From positions 434,001-498,000 of the forward strand of contig NZ_AUXS01000016.1 of the NCBI RefSeq assembly GCF_001625565.1: a stretch of DNA of 64,000 nt. The letters run 5' to 3'. The notes beneath the pieces were generated by a model, which did not search any database, was not told the origin of the DNA, and was given only the letters and a program-made list of their open reading frames with translations. Made by a program: the position numbers and the translations under genes. This DNA is from Pseudoalteromonas luteoviolacea NCIMB 1944 (GTDB taxonomy: Bacteria; Pseudomonadota; Gammaproteobacteria; Enterobacterales; Alteromonadaceae). Below, in pieces: positions 1 through 9,990 of this stretch (position 1 is the stretch's first letter; each line of letters starts with the position of its first letter).

Positions 1-145
1 TAGGGTTTATCCGCTTCACCAACCAAGCTAAGCCAACTATTAGAACAACAATAGCAGCCAGTGACAACATCACTGTCACTATTTCCAGGCTTGCTCCTTG
101 TGGCTGCGAAACTGCAGCCGCATTTGAAAACATTATCCAAGTCAT
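1..145 (-). CDS. fliO: FliO, flagellar export apparatus component (5' part only, runs off the window)
   Basis: Only the first 48 codons are present; the gene continues past base 1. The peptide starts MTWIMFSNAA, then has one hydrophobic segment at about residues 21-42 followed by a basic stretch (WLVKR), the usual shape of FliO, a small single-pass inner-membrane protein that assists FliP assembly in the flagellar type III export gate. The start lies 11 bases after the fliN stop, as expected for the fliLMNOPQR order. A second ATG at codon 5 (base 133) is possible. Identity rests on the membrane topology and on position directly after fliN; FliO sequences are poorly conserved. Confidence 0.75.
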   Translation of the reverse strand, partial: MTWIMFSNAAAVSQPQGASLEIVTVMLSLAAIVVLIVGLAWLVKRINP

Positions 146-156
146 TTTTTAATATA

Positions 157-552
157 TTACCTGAGCTTTTTAATTCGCTCTACTTGGCTAATGACATCTG
201 TTAGTCGTATACCAAACTTATCGTTTACCACGACTACCTCACCGTGAGCTATCAAAGTCCCGTTAACGAGTACATCTAAAGGCTCACCTGCAACCCTATC
301 TAACTCGACGACCGAACCTTGGTTAAGCTGTAACAGGTTACGAATGTTTATTTTAGAACGACCCACTTCCATTGAAATGGTAACGGGAATATCTAAAATC
401 GTATCTAGCTTTCTTTTTTCATCAACACTTAGGTTGGCGTTGCTTTCTTCAAGCTCTTCAAGCTCGGCTACTTCAGCATCACCTTGATCAGCATCTTCTG
501 CTTCAGCAAGTGCTGCCGCCCATTCGTCCATTGTATCTTGATCATCACTCAT
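157..552 (-). CDS. fliN: FliN, flagellar motor switch C-ring protein
   Basis: 131 residues. The first 50 or so residues are acidic and low in complexity; the rest (about 52-130) is a SpoA (surface presentation of antigens) domain, with the recognisable stretch DIPVTISMEVGRSKINIRN and the end ISQVERIKKL. FliN forms the lower C-ring with FliM, and takes part in rotation switching and in docking the FliH-FliI export complex. It starts 24 bases after the fliM stop and precedes fliO, the standard operon order. Length and sequence are typical and nothing is odd. High confidence. Confidence 0.96.
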   Translation of the reverse strand: MSDDQDTMDEWAAALAEAEDADQGDAEVAELEELEESNANLSVDEKRKLDTILDIPVTISMEVGRSKINIRNLLQLNQGSVVELDRVAGEPLDVLVNGTLIAHGEVVVVNDKFGIRLTDVISQVERIKKLR

Positions 553-576
553 GCACTAACTACCTTAAAAACTTGA

Positions 577-1671
577 TCACCAGTCAAGGTCTACACCTTC
601 AGACAGGTGCAGATCTTCTTCTAATTCCGCCAATTCTGCATCCGAATCGAGCTTTTTACCACCTTTGGTAAATACGTGAAGCTCTGATTTAACAGACTCT
701 GGACGTTTGATTTTTTCACTTATTTGTAAAGCAACATTGTCTCTAGAACGACCCATTTTTGCTCTAAATGTAGGTAGCTCTTCGACAAAAACAGTAATAT
801 GTTCTGGCATCTCCACAGGAATAATGTCTCCTGCTTTTAGATCCATAATTTGTTGTAGTGACAAGTCGACTTCCAATAACTGTGTTGACATTTCGACTTC
901 AACGTCCATTATTTCATCGCGAAGCGCCTTACTCCAACGTAGGTCTGTATCTTCTGTATCCGACTGTACACCTGCGTCCAGTAATTCTCTTATAGGCTCT
1001 AGCATTGAGTAAGGAAGAGAAATATGGAAGTCTCCACCACCTCCATCTAGTTCTATATGAAATGAGCTAATAACGACTACTTCGGTAGGCGAAACGATAT
1101 TCGCCATCGCGGGGTTAACCTCTGAATCTAAATATTCAAATGACACATCCATGACAGGTGCCCAAGCTTCTTTATAATCTTCAAAGATGATCTTGAGCAG
1201 CATTTGAACAATACGGCGTTCTGTCGGCGTAAACTCTCGCCCTTCAATTTTGGCATGGTAACGACCATCGCCACCAAAGAAGTTGTCCACCAAAATGAAA
1301 ACCAGTCGCGCTTCCATAGTGATGAGGCCTGTACCTTTGAGTGGACGAAACCGCACCATATTCAAACTAGTGGGTACAAACAAAGTATGAATATACTCAC
1401 CGAACTTAAGCATTTGGACGCCATTGATAGACACTTCAGCAGTGCGTCTCATCATATTGAATAAACTGATCCGCATATGTCTCGCAAAACGTTCATTCAC
1501 AATTTCAAGTGTTGGCATCCGACCACGAACAATGCGGTCTTGCGATGAAAAGTCGTATTGCAAGGCATTTGCATCCTCGCCCTCTTCACCTGTGGATACT
1601 TCATCTTCTTCGACTTCATCAACGCCATGGAGTAGCGCGTCGATTTCGTCTTGCGATAATAAGTCACTCAC
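577..1671 (-). CDS. fliM: FliM, flagellar motor switch protein
   Basis: 364 residues. The N-terminus carries the CheY-P-binding motif LSQDEIDALL at residues 5-14, followed by an acidic linker, the FliG-binding middle domain (about 45-230) and a C-terminal SpoA domain (about 250-335) that pairs with FliN. FliM is the C-ring subunit that receives the chemotaxis signal and flips motor direction. It lies between fliL and fliN with 9 and 24 base gaps. An acidic tail after the SpoA domain (residues 340-364) is longer than in E. coli but ordinary in this group. Confidence 0.97.
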   Translation of the reverse strand: MSDLLSQDEIDALLHGVDEVEEDEVSTGEEGEDANALQYDFSSQDRIVRGRMPTLEIVNERFARHMRISLFNMMRRTAEVSINGVQMLKFGEYIHTLFVPTSLNMVRFRPLKGTGLITMEARLVFILVDNFFGGDGRYHAKIEGREFTPTERRIVQMLLKIIFEDYKEAWAPVMDVSFEYLDSEVNPAMANIVSPTEVVVISSFHIELDGGGGDFHISLPYSMLEPIRELLDAGVQSDTEDTDLRWSKALRDEIMDVEVEMSTQLLEVDLSLQQIMDLKAGDIIPVEMPEHITVFVEELPTFRAKMGRSRDNVALQISEKIKRPESVKSELHVFTKGGKKLDSDAELAELEEDLHLSEGVDLDW

Positions 1672-1680
1672 AATTTAGTC

Positions 1681-2205
1681 CTACTGCATTACAAAACCAG
1701 TAAACAGCACACGCTCTATCACCTTGCTGCCCTCAACGCCTTCCATTGCAGCTTGCACCTTGTCCAGTGCTGTCAAGCGCAGAGTCTCTTTGCCTGCACT
1801 CGTACTTAGTTCGTCTGCAGTAGTCGTCGAAAATACGCTCAATAAAGTCCCCTCAATAAGCGGGATATGCTTCTTGGCAACTTCTTCATTAACGTCTCCG
1901 CGCACCAAAAGTTGCACTTTAATTTGCACAATTCGGTCTCTACTCGCACCAGGCACGTTAAATACGAAAGGTCGCGGCATAGCAACATATAATGCACTAC
2001 CCATTTCAGCTGAGTTTTGTTCGCTTAAGTCTTCCTGTACAGCGGTCGCTTCCTCTTCTAACGAAGCTTCCTCTTCTTCACCACCAGACAATAGGAAAAA
2101 GGCTGCTGCACCACCTAAAATAACCACCGCAGCAGCGATTATGATGATAAGTTTCTTCTTCGACCCACCCGTTTCTTCTATTTCTAAATCGGTTTCTTCT
2201 GCCAT
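1681..2205 (-). CDS. fliL: FliL, flagellar basal body-associated stator-supporting protein
   Basis: 174 residues from the ATG at 2205 (MAEETDLEIEE); a TTG seven codons upstream keeps the frame open but is a less likely start. A short acidic cytoplasmic tail and a KKK anchor precede one membrane helix at about residues 20-43, then an acidic linker and the periplasmic FliL domain with the conserved PRPFVFNVPG region. FliL is an inner-membrane protein that forms rings around MotAB-type stators and supports torque. It follows fliK and precedes fliM in the operon. The ribosome-binding sequence is weak for both candidate starts. Confidence 0.94.
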   Translation of the reverse strand: MAEETDLEIEETGGSKKKLIIIIAAAVVILGGAAAFFLLSGGEEEEASLEEEATAVQEDLSEQNSAEMGSALYVAMPRPFVFNVPGASRDRIVQIKVQLLVRGDVNEEVAKKHIPLIEGTLLSVFSTTTADELSTSAGKETLRLTALDKVQAAMEGVEGSKVIERVLFTGFVMQ

Positions 2206-2251
2206 ATGTGCGCTTCTATAACTCAATAATCTTTTCTAATAATAGCAGTTG

Positions 2252-4498
2252 TTAAGCATAGTAATCTATCGCCGAATCACTTTGTTTTCTGCTAGTCACT
2301 GATTGTTCTTTATTATTTTGCGCTTCACTGCCTTCATTAGCAAGTTTTCCATGACCATTTTGCTCATTCCCTTCGTTGTCGCTGTTGCCTTCGGACTGTT
2401 GTTGAATATTACTTTCTCCTAATTCAATGCCTTGTTCCTCTAGCATTTCTCTCAGTTTAGGCATAGATTCTTCCAGCAGCTCCTTAGCTTGTTGGTTTTG
2501 AACAACAAAATTTATTTGTGCCTGTTCAGCATCTGAGCGGATACGGATTTGCATACTGCCCAGTTCAGCAGGATCAAGACGTATTTCAGCCTCTTTATTA
2601 TTTAAGTTAATCATCATGTTAACTTTATCCTGCAACATTTTTGCGGCATCATTTCTTGCTAGATTCAAAGCTTGTGTTACAGCCGGATCAGCCTGTAATT
2701 TAGCCTGCGCTGTCACTTGTTGTTGCACAGTTTGCTGACTCTGACGAGACTGTTCAACCTGATGGATCACTTGTTCAAATTCTTCTTTGCTCTGTACCTG
2801 CTCTGTGCCTAAAGTGCGGATCGCTTTGAAGATATTTTCCACATTTGCACTAGCGGTTTGGCGCTGGTTGCTACCCGAATTTTGCGACTGTTCACTATCG
2901 GTATCAGATGTCATCTCTTGTGACTCATCACTTGGTGCTACCTCAACATTTTGTTTAGGTGACTCTGCAGTTGTTGTTTCTTTGGCTGAAACAACTTTTG
3001 TTGAATTATACGTTACTTCTGGTTTAGCTGCTTGAGGTGTCTTCGCATCGCTAACTAAGCTATCCAACTTAGATTGACTTTCAACAGTCTTGTCTGACTT
3101 TTGCCCTACGACTGCAACATTTTGTGCCTGTGCTGTCCCTGCTTCACCCTTGCTAGCTTCTCCTACTGGTTTGCCAGTTACCATTGCATATAGCGTACTT
3201 TCTATTCGCTTAACTTGGGGATCTGCTGCTTTGTCGCTATTGATACTTTCTTTGAGCGCCACTTCTAATTGTTTTTTCTCTTGAGGGCTCAGCTGTTCGA
3301 CCATGGCTTTTAAGTCGGATATGGACTTGTTACTCATATCAGCGGGAATACGCTGCATAGCACTAGCTTCTGTGTTTTTACCCATATTCACAGCTGCTGG
3401 TTGTTCATCTGTTTGTTGTGTTGAATTCTGAGTAGATGCAGGCTCTCGGGCTTGTAACAGCGCTTTTTTAATATCAGCTGCTAACTGAGTTGTTTCAGCT
3501 TGAGGGCCAACTTCTGGTTGCTTAACAGGCTTTGTTAGATGCTCTGTAGACTCGCCATTGACATTCGATGCAACACTTGGTTTCTCTGCACTTTGGGACA
3601 CTTGAGTGGCTTTTACATCAGCTTGTTGCTGGGCTATTGCCTCTTGGCTTGCCGCATTTTTATTGTGTAAAAACCATTCCCTCGGCTTAATTTCACCGTT
3701 AAATGCTTCTACTTTTGAGTTTAAGTTTTTGCCGCGTTCAAGTTGGTCATTATTCGTTTGGCTCGCTTTAGCGTCAGTTGGCTCCTTTGAGCCAATAATT
3801 GGGCCTTCAGAGTATCTAGGACCTGGCTCTGTCGCTTTGAAGGCTTCTACATGAGTTTGTTTAGTTTTTGCAGCTTGCCCCTCTTCTAAGCCACTTCTGC
3901 CGGTCACCTTAACACCATCCGTTTCAACTTGCGGCTCTTCCCCTTGCTTAACTATCGGACCAATTAAATCAATCGGACCTTTTTTAGTCTCTTTGGCTAT
4001 TATGTCGGGAGCAACAATTTCAACCTTTCCAGCATGATCCTGCATAGATTTTGGCAGTGCCCCGACGTGATGTTCAACATCTGTCTTTTGGTTATTTGAG
4101 GCAGTAATTTGAGATAGCAAACTATCAGGGCTAGTTGACTTTGATTGGTCTTGCTCTCCTGCTGACTTTTCAACTTGCAACATGACATCTGGGCCATTTT
4201 TTGGTTTTGGCAAGTGTGAGTCATCTAGTTTAAGGCGTTCATCTGGGCCGATGTGGTTGGGGTTGTCAACACTATTGACGTGCTGCTCTTCACTACTCTC
4301 TTCGCTTTTTGTAGTGAAAAATCCGCGTAAAACCTCTTTACTGCCTTCATTGTCAGTACTGGCTCTTTTTTCCTGCTCCTGCTCATTCGCCTGCGCCATA
4401 ATGGCCATAAACTTCTGATCATCTTGGTTTTCTTCAGTCTGTCGATGTTGAGGTGAAACTGTTTTGTTTAAACCTACATCTAGCGAAACATTAGCCAT
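2252..4498 (-). CDS. fliK: FliK, flagellar hook-length control protein
   Basis: 748 residues. The first 600 residues are low-complexity, rich in Q, E, K, S and T, as in the ruler region of FliK. The conserved C-terminal Flg_hook domain lies at about 610-700 and is recognised by the segment AEIRLDPAELGSMQIRI followed by a predicted QNQQAKELLEESMPKLREML helix. FliK is secreted during hook growth; its length sets hook length and its C-terminus switches FlhB specificity. At 748 residues it is clearly longer than the roughly 400-residue enterobacterial protein. A good ribosome-binding site (AAAGGTGAG) precedes the ATG. It lies between fliJ and fliL. Confidence 0.94.
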   Translation of the reverse strand: MANVSLDVGLNKTVSPQHRQTEENQDDQKFMAIMAQANEQEQEKRASTDNEGSKEVLRGFFTTKSEESSEEQHVNSVDNPNHIGPDERLKLDDSHLPKPKNGPDVMLQVEKSAGEQDQSKSTSPDSLLSQITASNNQKTDVEHHVGALPKSMQDHAGKVEIVAPDIIAKETKKGPIDLIGPIVKQGEEPQVETDGVKVTGRSGLEEGQAAKTKQTHVEAFKATEPGPRYSEGPIIGSKEPTDAKASQTNNDQLERGKNLNSKVEAFNGEIKPREWFLHNKNAASQEAIAQQQADVKATQVSQSAEKPSVASNVNGESTEHLTKPVKQPEVGPQAETTQLAADIKKALLQAREPASTQNSTQQTDEQPAAVNMGKNTEASAMQRIPADMSNKSISDLKAMVEQLSPQEKKQLEVALKESINSDKAADPQVKRIESTLYAMVTGKPVGEASKGEAGTAQAQNVAVVGQKSDKTVESQSKLDSLVSDAKTPQAAKPEVTYNSTKVVSAKETTTAESPKQNVEVAPSDESQEMTSDTDSEQSQNSGSNQRQTASANVENIFKAIRTLGTEQVQSKEEFEQVIHQVEQSRQSQQTVQQQVTAQAKLQADPAVTQALNLARNDAAKMLQDKVNMMINLNNKEAEIRLDPAELGSMQIRIRSDAEQAQINFVVQNQQAKELLEESMPKLREMLEEQGIELGESNIQQQSEGNSDNEGNEQNGHGKLANEGSEAQNNKEQSVTSRKQSDSAIDYYA

Positions 4499-4581
4499 AC
4501 TCTCACCTTTTCATGTGGCAATTTAAAACCGCTTGCCTACTTCAAATACTATTATTTCCAAAAAATGCAATTTTCAAGCCA

Positions 4582-5028
4582 CTAATTGAGCAGTTTATTG
4601 CGCATAAATATATTAGTCGCAAATTCATCGAGCATTTTTTGCTCTGCTTTTGCTTCTAATCTTTGTTTTTCATCTTGTTTTTTCTCAATCAGCTTAGCGA
4701 TCGCCTTTACTTTTGCCTGCTGAGATAGCCACAGCTTTCTTCGCTGCTCAACAACTCGTTTTGCAGTTGCAACCGTATTCGCTTGTTGTTTGATGGCCTC
4801 TTCAATTTTATTTATGAAGCTATGATATTGGGTAAACCCGCTACTACTTAGCCCCTGCTGCGCCTTTGTATGCAGTTGTTGTGTATATTCCAAGCGAAAA
4901 TCATTTAACCCTTTGAGCTTCTGTTGATTCTCATTCAGGCTATTTTCGGCTTGTACAAAATTAATTCTCAGTGAATCTTCTTTATCTGTTTCAAGCTTAT
5001 GTAACAAAGATAATTTATCTGCAGCCAT
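4582..5028 (-). CDS. fliJ: FliJ, flagellar export chaperone-escort protein
   Basis: 148 residues from the ATG at 5028, which overlaps the fliI stop codon as TAATG; the open frame runs 13 codons further upstream, but that would place the start inside fliI. The protein is almost entirely a basic, charged coiled coil (two long helices, about 5-75 and 80-140), as expected for FliJ, the stalk-like subunit that inserts into the FliI hexamer and contacts FlhA. Length matches the family (about 147). The coupled start suggests translational coupling to fliI. Confidence 0.92.
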   Translation of the reverse strand: MAADKLSLLHKLETDKEDSLRINFVQAENSLNENQQKLKGLNDFRLEYTQQLHTKAQQGLSSSGFTQYHSFINKIEEAIKQQANTVATAKRVVEQRRKLWLSQQAKVKAIAKLIEKKQDEKQRLEAKAEQKMLDEFATNIFMRNKLLN

Positions 5029-6371
5029 TAACCTTGTCCTAGTATTTGTGATAAGCCTTGTAAGCACTCATCATAGTTAAGTACATCTTTCATACCTTGT
5101 TGCAAGAACCCATTTACAGTCGGCATCATCGCTATCGCTTGATCTAACATAGGATCACTCCCTTTTTGGTATGCCCCTAGGGTGATCATGTCTTTGTTCT
5201 GTTGATACATTGAATAAACCTGCTTCAGTACTCTTGCTTGCTGCATATGCGTATCTGATACAACTTGAGGCATAACACGACTAATGGACTTTTCAATGTC
5301 GATAGCGGGATAGTGCCCGCTATCAGCCAGTTCTCTAGACAATACAATGTGGCCATCAAGAATTGCCCGTGCTGAGTCTGCAATTGGATCTTGCATATCA
5401 TCCCCCTCACTAAGCACAGTAAAAAATGCAGTAATTGAACCCTGTCCTTCACCTCCGTTACCTGCTCGCTCTACCAGAGCTGGTAACTTGGCAAATACAG
5501 AAGGCGGATAGCCCTTTGTTGCAGGCGGCTCACCAACAGCCAAAGCAATTTCACGTTGCGCCATTGCATAACGTGTTACCGAATCTAAAAGTAATAAAAC
5601 GTTTAGTCCTTGATCTCTAAAATACTCAGCAATGGTGACTGCACTTTCACAGCCTTTTAACCTCATCAAAGGAGATGCATCTGCTGGTGCGGCGACAACG
5701 ACAGAACGACGGCGACCTTCGGCACCCAGTATGTCATCTATAAACTCTTTAACTTCTCGCCCCCGCTCTCCGACTAGGCCTACCACGATGACATCTGCTT
5801 CACTGCCTCGCGTCATCATGCCAAGCAGTACCGACTTACCCACACCACTACCAGCAAACAGTCCCATCCGCTGCCCCTGTCCAACTGTGATGATGGAATT
5901 TATCGCTCTAACTCCCACATCCATTGGCTCTTTAATTGGTCTTCTTGCAAGGGGGTTTATGGGGGCTTGTGCGAATTTCAGTCGTGTATCGGCTTGAATT
6001 GCACCTAAGCCATCTAAAGGTCTACCTAAACCATCAACGACCCGGCCTAATAACCCCATACCAACAGGCAAGCCCGCTTCTTTAACTTGAGGAATAACCC
6101 GTGCGCCAGGTAAGACACCTGATATACGATCATTTGGCATGAGATACAGAACATCATTATTGAAACCTATGACTTCAGCATCAATAAAGCCATTTATTGT
6201 TTCAATCTTGCACTGACTGCCTACTGCAGCATTTAAACCTTTCGCTTCTAGGGTCAGCCCAACAACACGTGTTAGGCTCCCCGCAACGGCAACACCGAAA
6301 GGGTGAATATGTTTTTGATACTTATTTAAACGTTGTGCAAACGACTGACTTTGTGATTCAAGATCTGACAT
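5028..6371 (-). CDS. fliI: FliI, flagellum-specific export ATPase
   Basis: 447 residues of the F1-beta-like type III secretion ATPase family. The Walker A motif AGSGVGKS is at residues 173-180, the Walker B aspartate lies in the [12 protein letters not shown] stretch, and a C-terminal helical domain follows. FliI forms a hexamer below the export gate and unloads chaperone-substrate complexes, with FliH as stator/regulator and FliJ as stalk. It sits between fliH (20-base gap) and fliJ (overlapping). No residue that I would expect is missing. Confidence 0.98.
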   Translation of the reverse strand: MSDLESQSQSFAQRLNKYQKHIHPFGVAVAGSLTRVVGLTLEAKGLNAAVGSQCKIETINGFIDAEVIGFNNDVLYLMPNDRISGVLPGARVIPQVKEAGLPVGMGLLGRVVDGLGRPLDGLGAIQADTRLKFAQAPINPLARRPIKEPMDVGVRAINSIITVGQGQRMGLFAGSGVGKSVLLGMMTRGSEADVIVVGLVGERGREVKEFIDDILGAEGRRRSVVVAAPADASPLMRLKGCESAVTIAEYFRDQGLNVLLLLDSVTRYAMAQREIALAVGEPPATKGYPPSVFAKLPALVERAGNGGEGQGSITAFFTVLSEGDDMQDPIADSARAILDGHIVLSRELADSGHYPAIDIEKSISRVMPQVVSDTHMQQARVLKQVYSMYQQNKDMITLGAYQKGSDPMLDQAIAMMPTVNGFLQQGMKDVLNYDECLQGLSQILGQG

Positions 6372-6391
6372 GACACATGATGCGGTTATTC

Positions 6392-7210
6392 TTAGATACC
6401 GCTATCATGCAAAAACTTTTCCAATATTTCAGTTAGGCGCGTTTTTATTGTTAAATCGATAGAAGAGATAGGCGATTTTATTTCACATCCACCGCGTTCG
6501 AATGTTGGCTCAGGGATCAGTTGCCATTGCTGCTTTTGTATCATTTCTGCGCCGTACGCCTCTTCCACTAGCGCCAAGTCTTCTGGGTGAAGATGTACTT
6601 TTAACTGTACCTCTGCAATTGGCAGCGCATCCAAACCTTTTTTCAACGCTTGAAGAATTAAACTAGGATTGGCTTTAATTTCATGAAAAGTGATTTGTTG
6701 CGTCAATAAACTGACAAGTTCTATCAATTGCTTTTCACACGCCTCATCAACTTGCTTCAGTGGGTCATGCATCTTTTCAATCAGAGAGGATAACGTGTGT
6801 AGCCTTTCTTCCACCAAGGGCTTAGCATCTTCAAGGCCCTGTTGTTTACCGATCTCAAGTCCCTCTTTTTGACCCGCTTCGTTTCCTTCTTTAGCGCCTT
6901 TTTCAAAGCCTTCTATGTATCCTTGTTCGTGACCCTGTTTGAGGCCCTCATCATAGGCATCTTGGCGGATTTGTTCTAACTCTTCAAGCGTCAGAGTGGG
7001 GATTTCTGGCTCAACTGCTTCAGGTTCAACATTGCGCTCGGTTTTGGTGTATAGCTCTTCTAGGGGCGTACCCATCGCTGTTGAACGCCCCGACAAACCA
7101 CTCAGATCCTCTTTCACATCTGGAATGGGCCAATCTTCTAAGTGCTCTAATAATGCATCGACTGCATCACCTTGCACGGGTCTGCCGCGTTGTAACTTAG
7201 GTTCAGACAT
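6392..7210 (-). CDS. fliH: FliH, negative regulator/stator of the FliI ATPase
   Basis: 272 residues. The N-terminal third is variable and acidic; residues about 95-130 contain the diagnostic FliH glycine-repeat helix (repeats of GxxxG type such as [13 protein letters not shown]), and the C-terminal half (about 140-265) is the V-type ATP synthase E-subunit-like domain. FliH binds FliI as a dimer and ties it to FliN. It is encoded 3 bases after fliG and 20 bases before fliI. Typical in length and context. Confidence 0.95.
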   Translation of the reverse strand: MSEPKLQRGRPVQGDAVDALLEHLEDWPIPDVKEDLSGLSGRSTAMGTPLEELYTKTERNVEPEAVEPEIPTLTLEELEQIRQDAYDEGLKQGHEQGYIEGFEKGAKEGNEAGQKEGLEIGKQQGLEDAKPLVEERLHTLSSLIEKMHDPLKQVDEACEKQLIELVSLLTQQITFHEIKANPSLILQALKKGLDALPIAEVQLKVHLHPEDLALVEEAYGAEMIQKQQWQLIPEPTFERGGCEIKSPISSIDLTIKTRLTEILEKFLHDSGI

Positions 7211-7213
7211 GGT

Positions 7214-8254
7214 TTATAAGAACTCCTCACCGCCACCGCCGCCAAGCATGATCTCTCCTGAGTCAGCCAAACGTCTTGCTGTTGCTAATATTTCTTTTTG
7301 TGCCGCTTCTACTTCACTAATACGAACAGGTGGCATTGCTTCAAGGTCATCTGCCATCATTTCTGCGGCACGCTTCGACATATTGCTAAGGATCTTGTCT
7401 TTCAAGGAGTCATCAGCGCCTTTAATGGCCTTCATTAACACATCCTGCTGCACCTCGCGTAATATTGCCTGAATACCTCTGTCTTCAACATCCATTAAGT
7501 TTTCAAACACGAACATAAGGTCTTGGATCTGCTGCGACATTTCTTCATCATGTTCGCGGATAGAATCCATTAACTGACCTTCCACGTTCGTATCAAGGTA
7601 GTTCATGATGTCAGCAGCCGCTTTCAAGCCACCCATCTTCGCAGCCTGTGCCCCAGCTTGCCCTGCAAACTGTTTCTCCATAATTTCGTTTAGCTCTTGC
7701 AATGCAGCTGGTTGTACTTCTTCCAAGTTCGCAATACGCATTGTTAAATCAAGTCGTACTTTCTCAGTAAACTGCGACAAAATTTCCGCAGATTGCTCCG
7801 GCTCTAAATACGACAAAACGATAGTTTGGATCTGAGGGTGCTCATTTCGAATGATATTTGCAACCTGCTTAGAGTCCATCCATTTCAATGAATCTAAACC
7901 CTTCGCGCCTGAGCCCATGACAATTTGGTCAATTAAGCTCGCGGCCTTATCTTCACCCAACGCAGCCGTTAATGCCTTTTTAATGAAGTCTTCTGATTGG
8001 AAACCTATGGTACTAAAGCTTTGAATTTGTTCGATGAACAGATTATGTACCGCACTAATTTTAGATTGCGACAGGTCATCTATCGCGGCCATAGCCATAC
8101 CGACTTTTTGCACTTGCTTAGGCTCTAAGTGCTTTAAGATTTGCGCCGCATCTTCCTCTGTTAGGCTCAGAAGCAAGATGGCTGCCTTGTCGACACCATC
8201 TAGCTTCTCAACATCGAATGTTGGGGGCAGTTGTTTTTGTTCTTCATCACTCAT
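7214..8254 (-). CDS. fliG: FliG, flagellar motor switch/torque protein
   Basis: 346 residues with the three FliG domains: an N-terminal FliF-binding domain, a middle domain with the EHPQ motif (in NEHPQIQTIVLSYL), and the C-terminal torque domain containing the charged stretch FENLMDVEDRGIQAILREV that interacts with the stator. FliG couples stator ion flow to C-ring rotation. Its ATG overlaps the end of fliF by 8 bases, so translation of the two is probably coupled. Slightly longer than E. coli FliG (331) because of an N-terminal extension and a glycine-rich C-terminal tail. Confidence 0.97.
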   Translation of the reverse strand: MSDEEQKQLPPTFDVEKLDGVDKAAILLLSLTEEDAAQILKHLEPKQVQKVGMAMAAIDDLSQSKISAVHNLFIEQIQSFSTIGFQSEDFIKKALTAALGEDKAASLIDQIVMGSGAKGLDSLKWMDSKQVANIIRNEHPQIQTIVLSYLEPEQSAEILSQFTEKVRLDLTMRIANLEEVQPAALQELNEIMEKQFAGQAGAQAAKMGGLKAAADIMNYLDTNVEGQLMDSIREHDEEMSQQIQDLMFVFENLMDVEDRGIQAILREVQQDVLMKAIKGADDSLKDKILSNMSKRAAEMMADDLEAMPPVRISEVEAAQKEILATARRLADSGEIMLGGGGGEEFL

Positions 8255-9965
8255 CTTCAGTTAACCACGCTTTGACCACTTGTGAAGAAAGCTCTGGTTC
8301 ATTTGCTACCAATGCACGAACCGCTTTCAATAGATCTTCATCTCCATGTAAGTCTGGCAATTGTAATGTACCATCCGAGGAGAAGCCAACAGCTGATTCA
8401 TCAAAGTCATTACTTAACATATCTAAAGTACTATCTCCTAAGTCTACACCAGCAGTAAGTGCATCCTCATCGTAGTCCTCAAGTGTATCATCTGGGTAAA
8501 TAAGTCTTTTCAGCATAGGGCGAACTACTGCCATTATCAATACAATGATAACCAAAGCACCTGCTGCTAAACGGGCAACTTTCATAAACCACTCTTGTTC
8601 CCACAGTGGTTGCTCTGATGCCTCTAGAATATCTTCACGTACAAACGGAACAGTAACAACCTCTAGCGCATCACCTCGCTGCATATCGAAACCAACACCA
8701 CCTTGCAGTAAACGACGAATGTTATTTAATTCTTCTTGAGCGCGGGGCACCATGGAAACATTGCCTTCTGCGTCCGCTTTTGCGACATAATCGACTGCTA
8801 CTGAGACACTGATCCGACGGATCACGCCAGTTTGTTGACGCTTATGAGAAATCGTTGTATCCAGCTCGTAATTGCGCGTAGCCTCTTTTTGCGAACGACT
8901 CGGAGTCGTGCCTTTACCGCTGCCACCAGCACCTGCTACTTCAGGAATATTCGAGTCCATCGGTGGCTGATTACTCAACGCACCTGGGATACCTGCGGTT
9001 ATCCCGCCAATGTTACTCTCTTCAAAAGTGGTTTCGCTGCGCACTGCAGGTAAGTCAGGGTTAAAGCGCTTTTGCGTTTCTTCAACCGCACTAAAGTCCA
9101 TGGTCAAGTCAACTTGTGCTGTGAAATTGCCCAGCCCAACAACCGGGATCATAATGCTGTCTATTTTAGATAGATATTCAGATTCACGTTTGCGTTCAAT
9201 TTCATATTCTTTGCGTGAGCGAGCAGCCAATGAATCTTGAGAACCTGAATTGAGCAGTCGACCATTTTGGTCAGTCACAGTAACACGTGATGGCTCTAAG
9301 CCCTGTACCGCGGACGCGACGATATCTACAATTGAGTCAACCTCTTCACCATCTAGTGTACGGCCGCGTTTCATTGTTAATACCACAGTCGCTGAAGGCT
9401 TTTTCTCTCTGCGAGCAAATACATTCTCTTTAGGTATCGCCAACAATACTTTTGCACGATTGATGTCTTGCAACTCTTCAATTGTGCGAGCTAGCTGCTG
9501 CTCTCGGCTATGCTTTAGTCGCTCTCTTTCAAGACGTTGACTCACACCAAAACCCATATCTTGCATTAAGATATCTGCGCCTGACGACGGTGATTGTGAA
9601 AACCCATCTCGCGCCATTTTTAATTTGATATTTTGGTAGTCCGATTCGGCAACCATGATGGTATTGCCTTCAAGGTCATACTCAATTTTTTGCGCGTCTA
9701 AAAAGTCTAGGGTTTGCACCAATTCATCAGTGGGATATTGACCCAGCGGACGCATATCTGGCTGACGCGCCCAAATGATGATGAAAACAGCGATTGCCAA
9801 GCAAATTGCCAGTGCGATGACGAGCGTAACTTGACGTAGCATATCAACGCCGCTCAAAGCGCTAAAATAGCCAGACTTTTGCTCTTGCTGGGTGTCTGCG
9901 CCTTCAGCTACAGCACCTGCTTGGTTGTCTGAAAGTGCTAAATCTGTCGTTTGATTCGTAGCCAC
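8247..9965 (-). CDS. fliF: FliF, flagellar MS-ring protein
   Basis: 572 residues. There are two membrane helices, one near residues 44-66 and one near 460-480, flanking the periplasmic ring-building (YscJ/FliF) domains. The C-terminal cytoplasmic tail (about 490-572) is acidic and ends in the FliG-binding region. FliF assembles first, forming the MS ring in the inner membrane, around which the export apparatus and C-ring are built. It follows fliE by 25 bases and overlaps fliG by 8. Length and architecture are normal. Confidence 0.98.
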   Translation of the reverse strand: MATNQTTDLALSDNQAGAVAEGADTQQEQKSGYFSALSGVDMLRQVTLVIALAICLAIAVFIIIWARQPDMRPLGQYPTDELVQTLDFLDAQKIEYDLEGNTIMVAESDYQNIKLKMARDGFSQSPSSGADILMQDMGFGVSQRLERERLKHSREQQLARTIEELQDINRAKVLLAIPKENVFARREKKPSATVVLTMKRGRTLDGEEVDSIVDIVASAVQGLEPSRVTVTDQNGRLLNSGSQDSLAARSRKEYEIERKRESEYLSKIDSIMIPVVGLGNFTAQVDLTMDFSAVEETQKRFNPDLPAVRSETTFEESNIGGITAGIPGALSNQPPMDSNIPEVAGAGGSGKGTTPSRSQKEATRNYELDTTISHKRQQTGVIRRISVSVAVDYVAKADAEGNVSMVPRAQEELNNIRRLLQGGVGFDMQRGDALEVVTVPFVREDILEASEQPLWEQEWFMKVARLAAGALVIIVLIMAVVRPMLKRLIYPDDTLEDYDEDALTAGVDLGDSTLDMLSNDFDESAVGFSSDGTLQLPDLHGDEDLLKAVRALVANEPELSSQVVKAWLTEDE

Positions 9966-9990
9966 AGTTACTCTCCAATCATCTCTTCAA

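Noticed and set aside
1724..2221. 165-codon open frame antisense to fliL
   Set aside because: It is the mirror of a well-supported gene, its peptide is serine/alanine-rich without domain features, and it has no ribosome-binding site.
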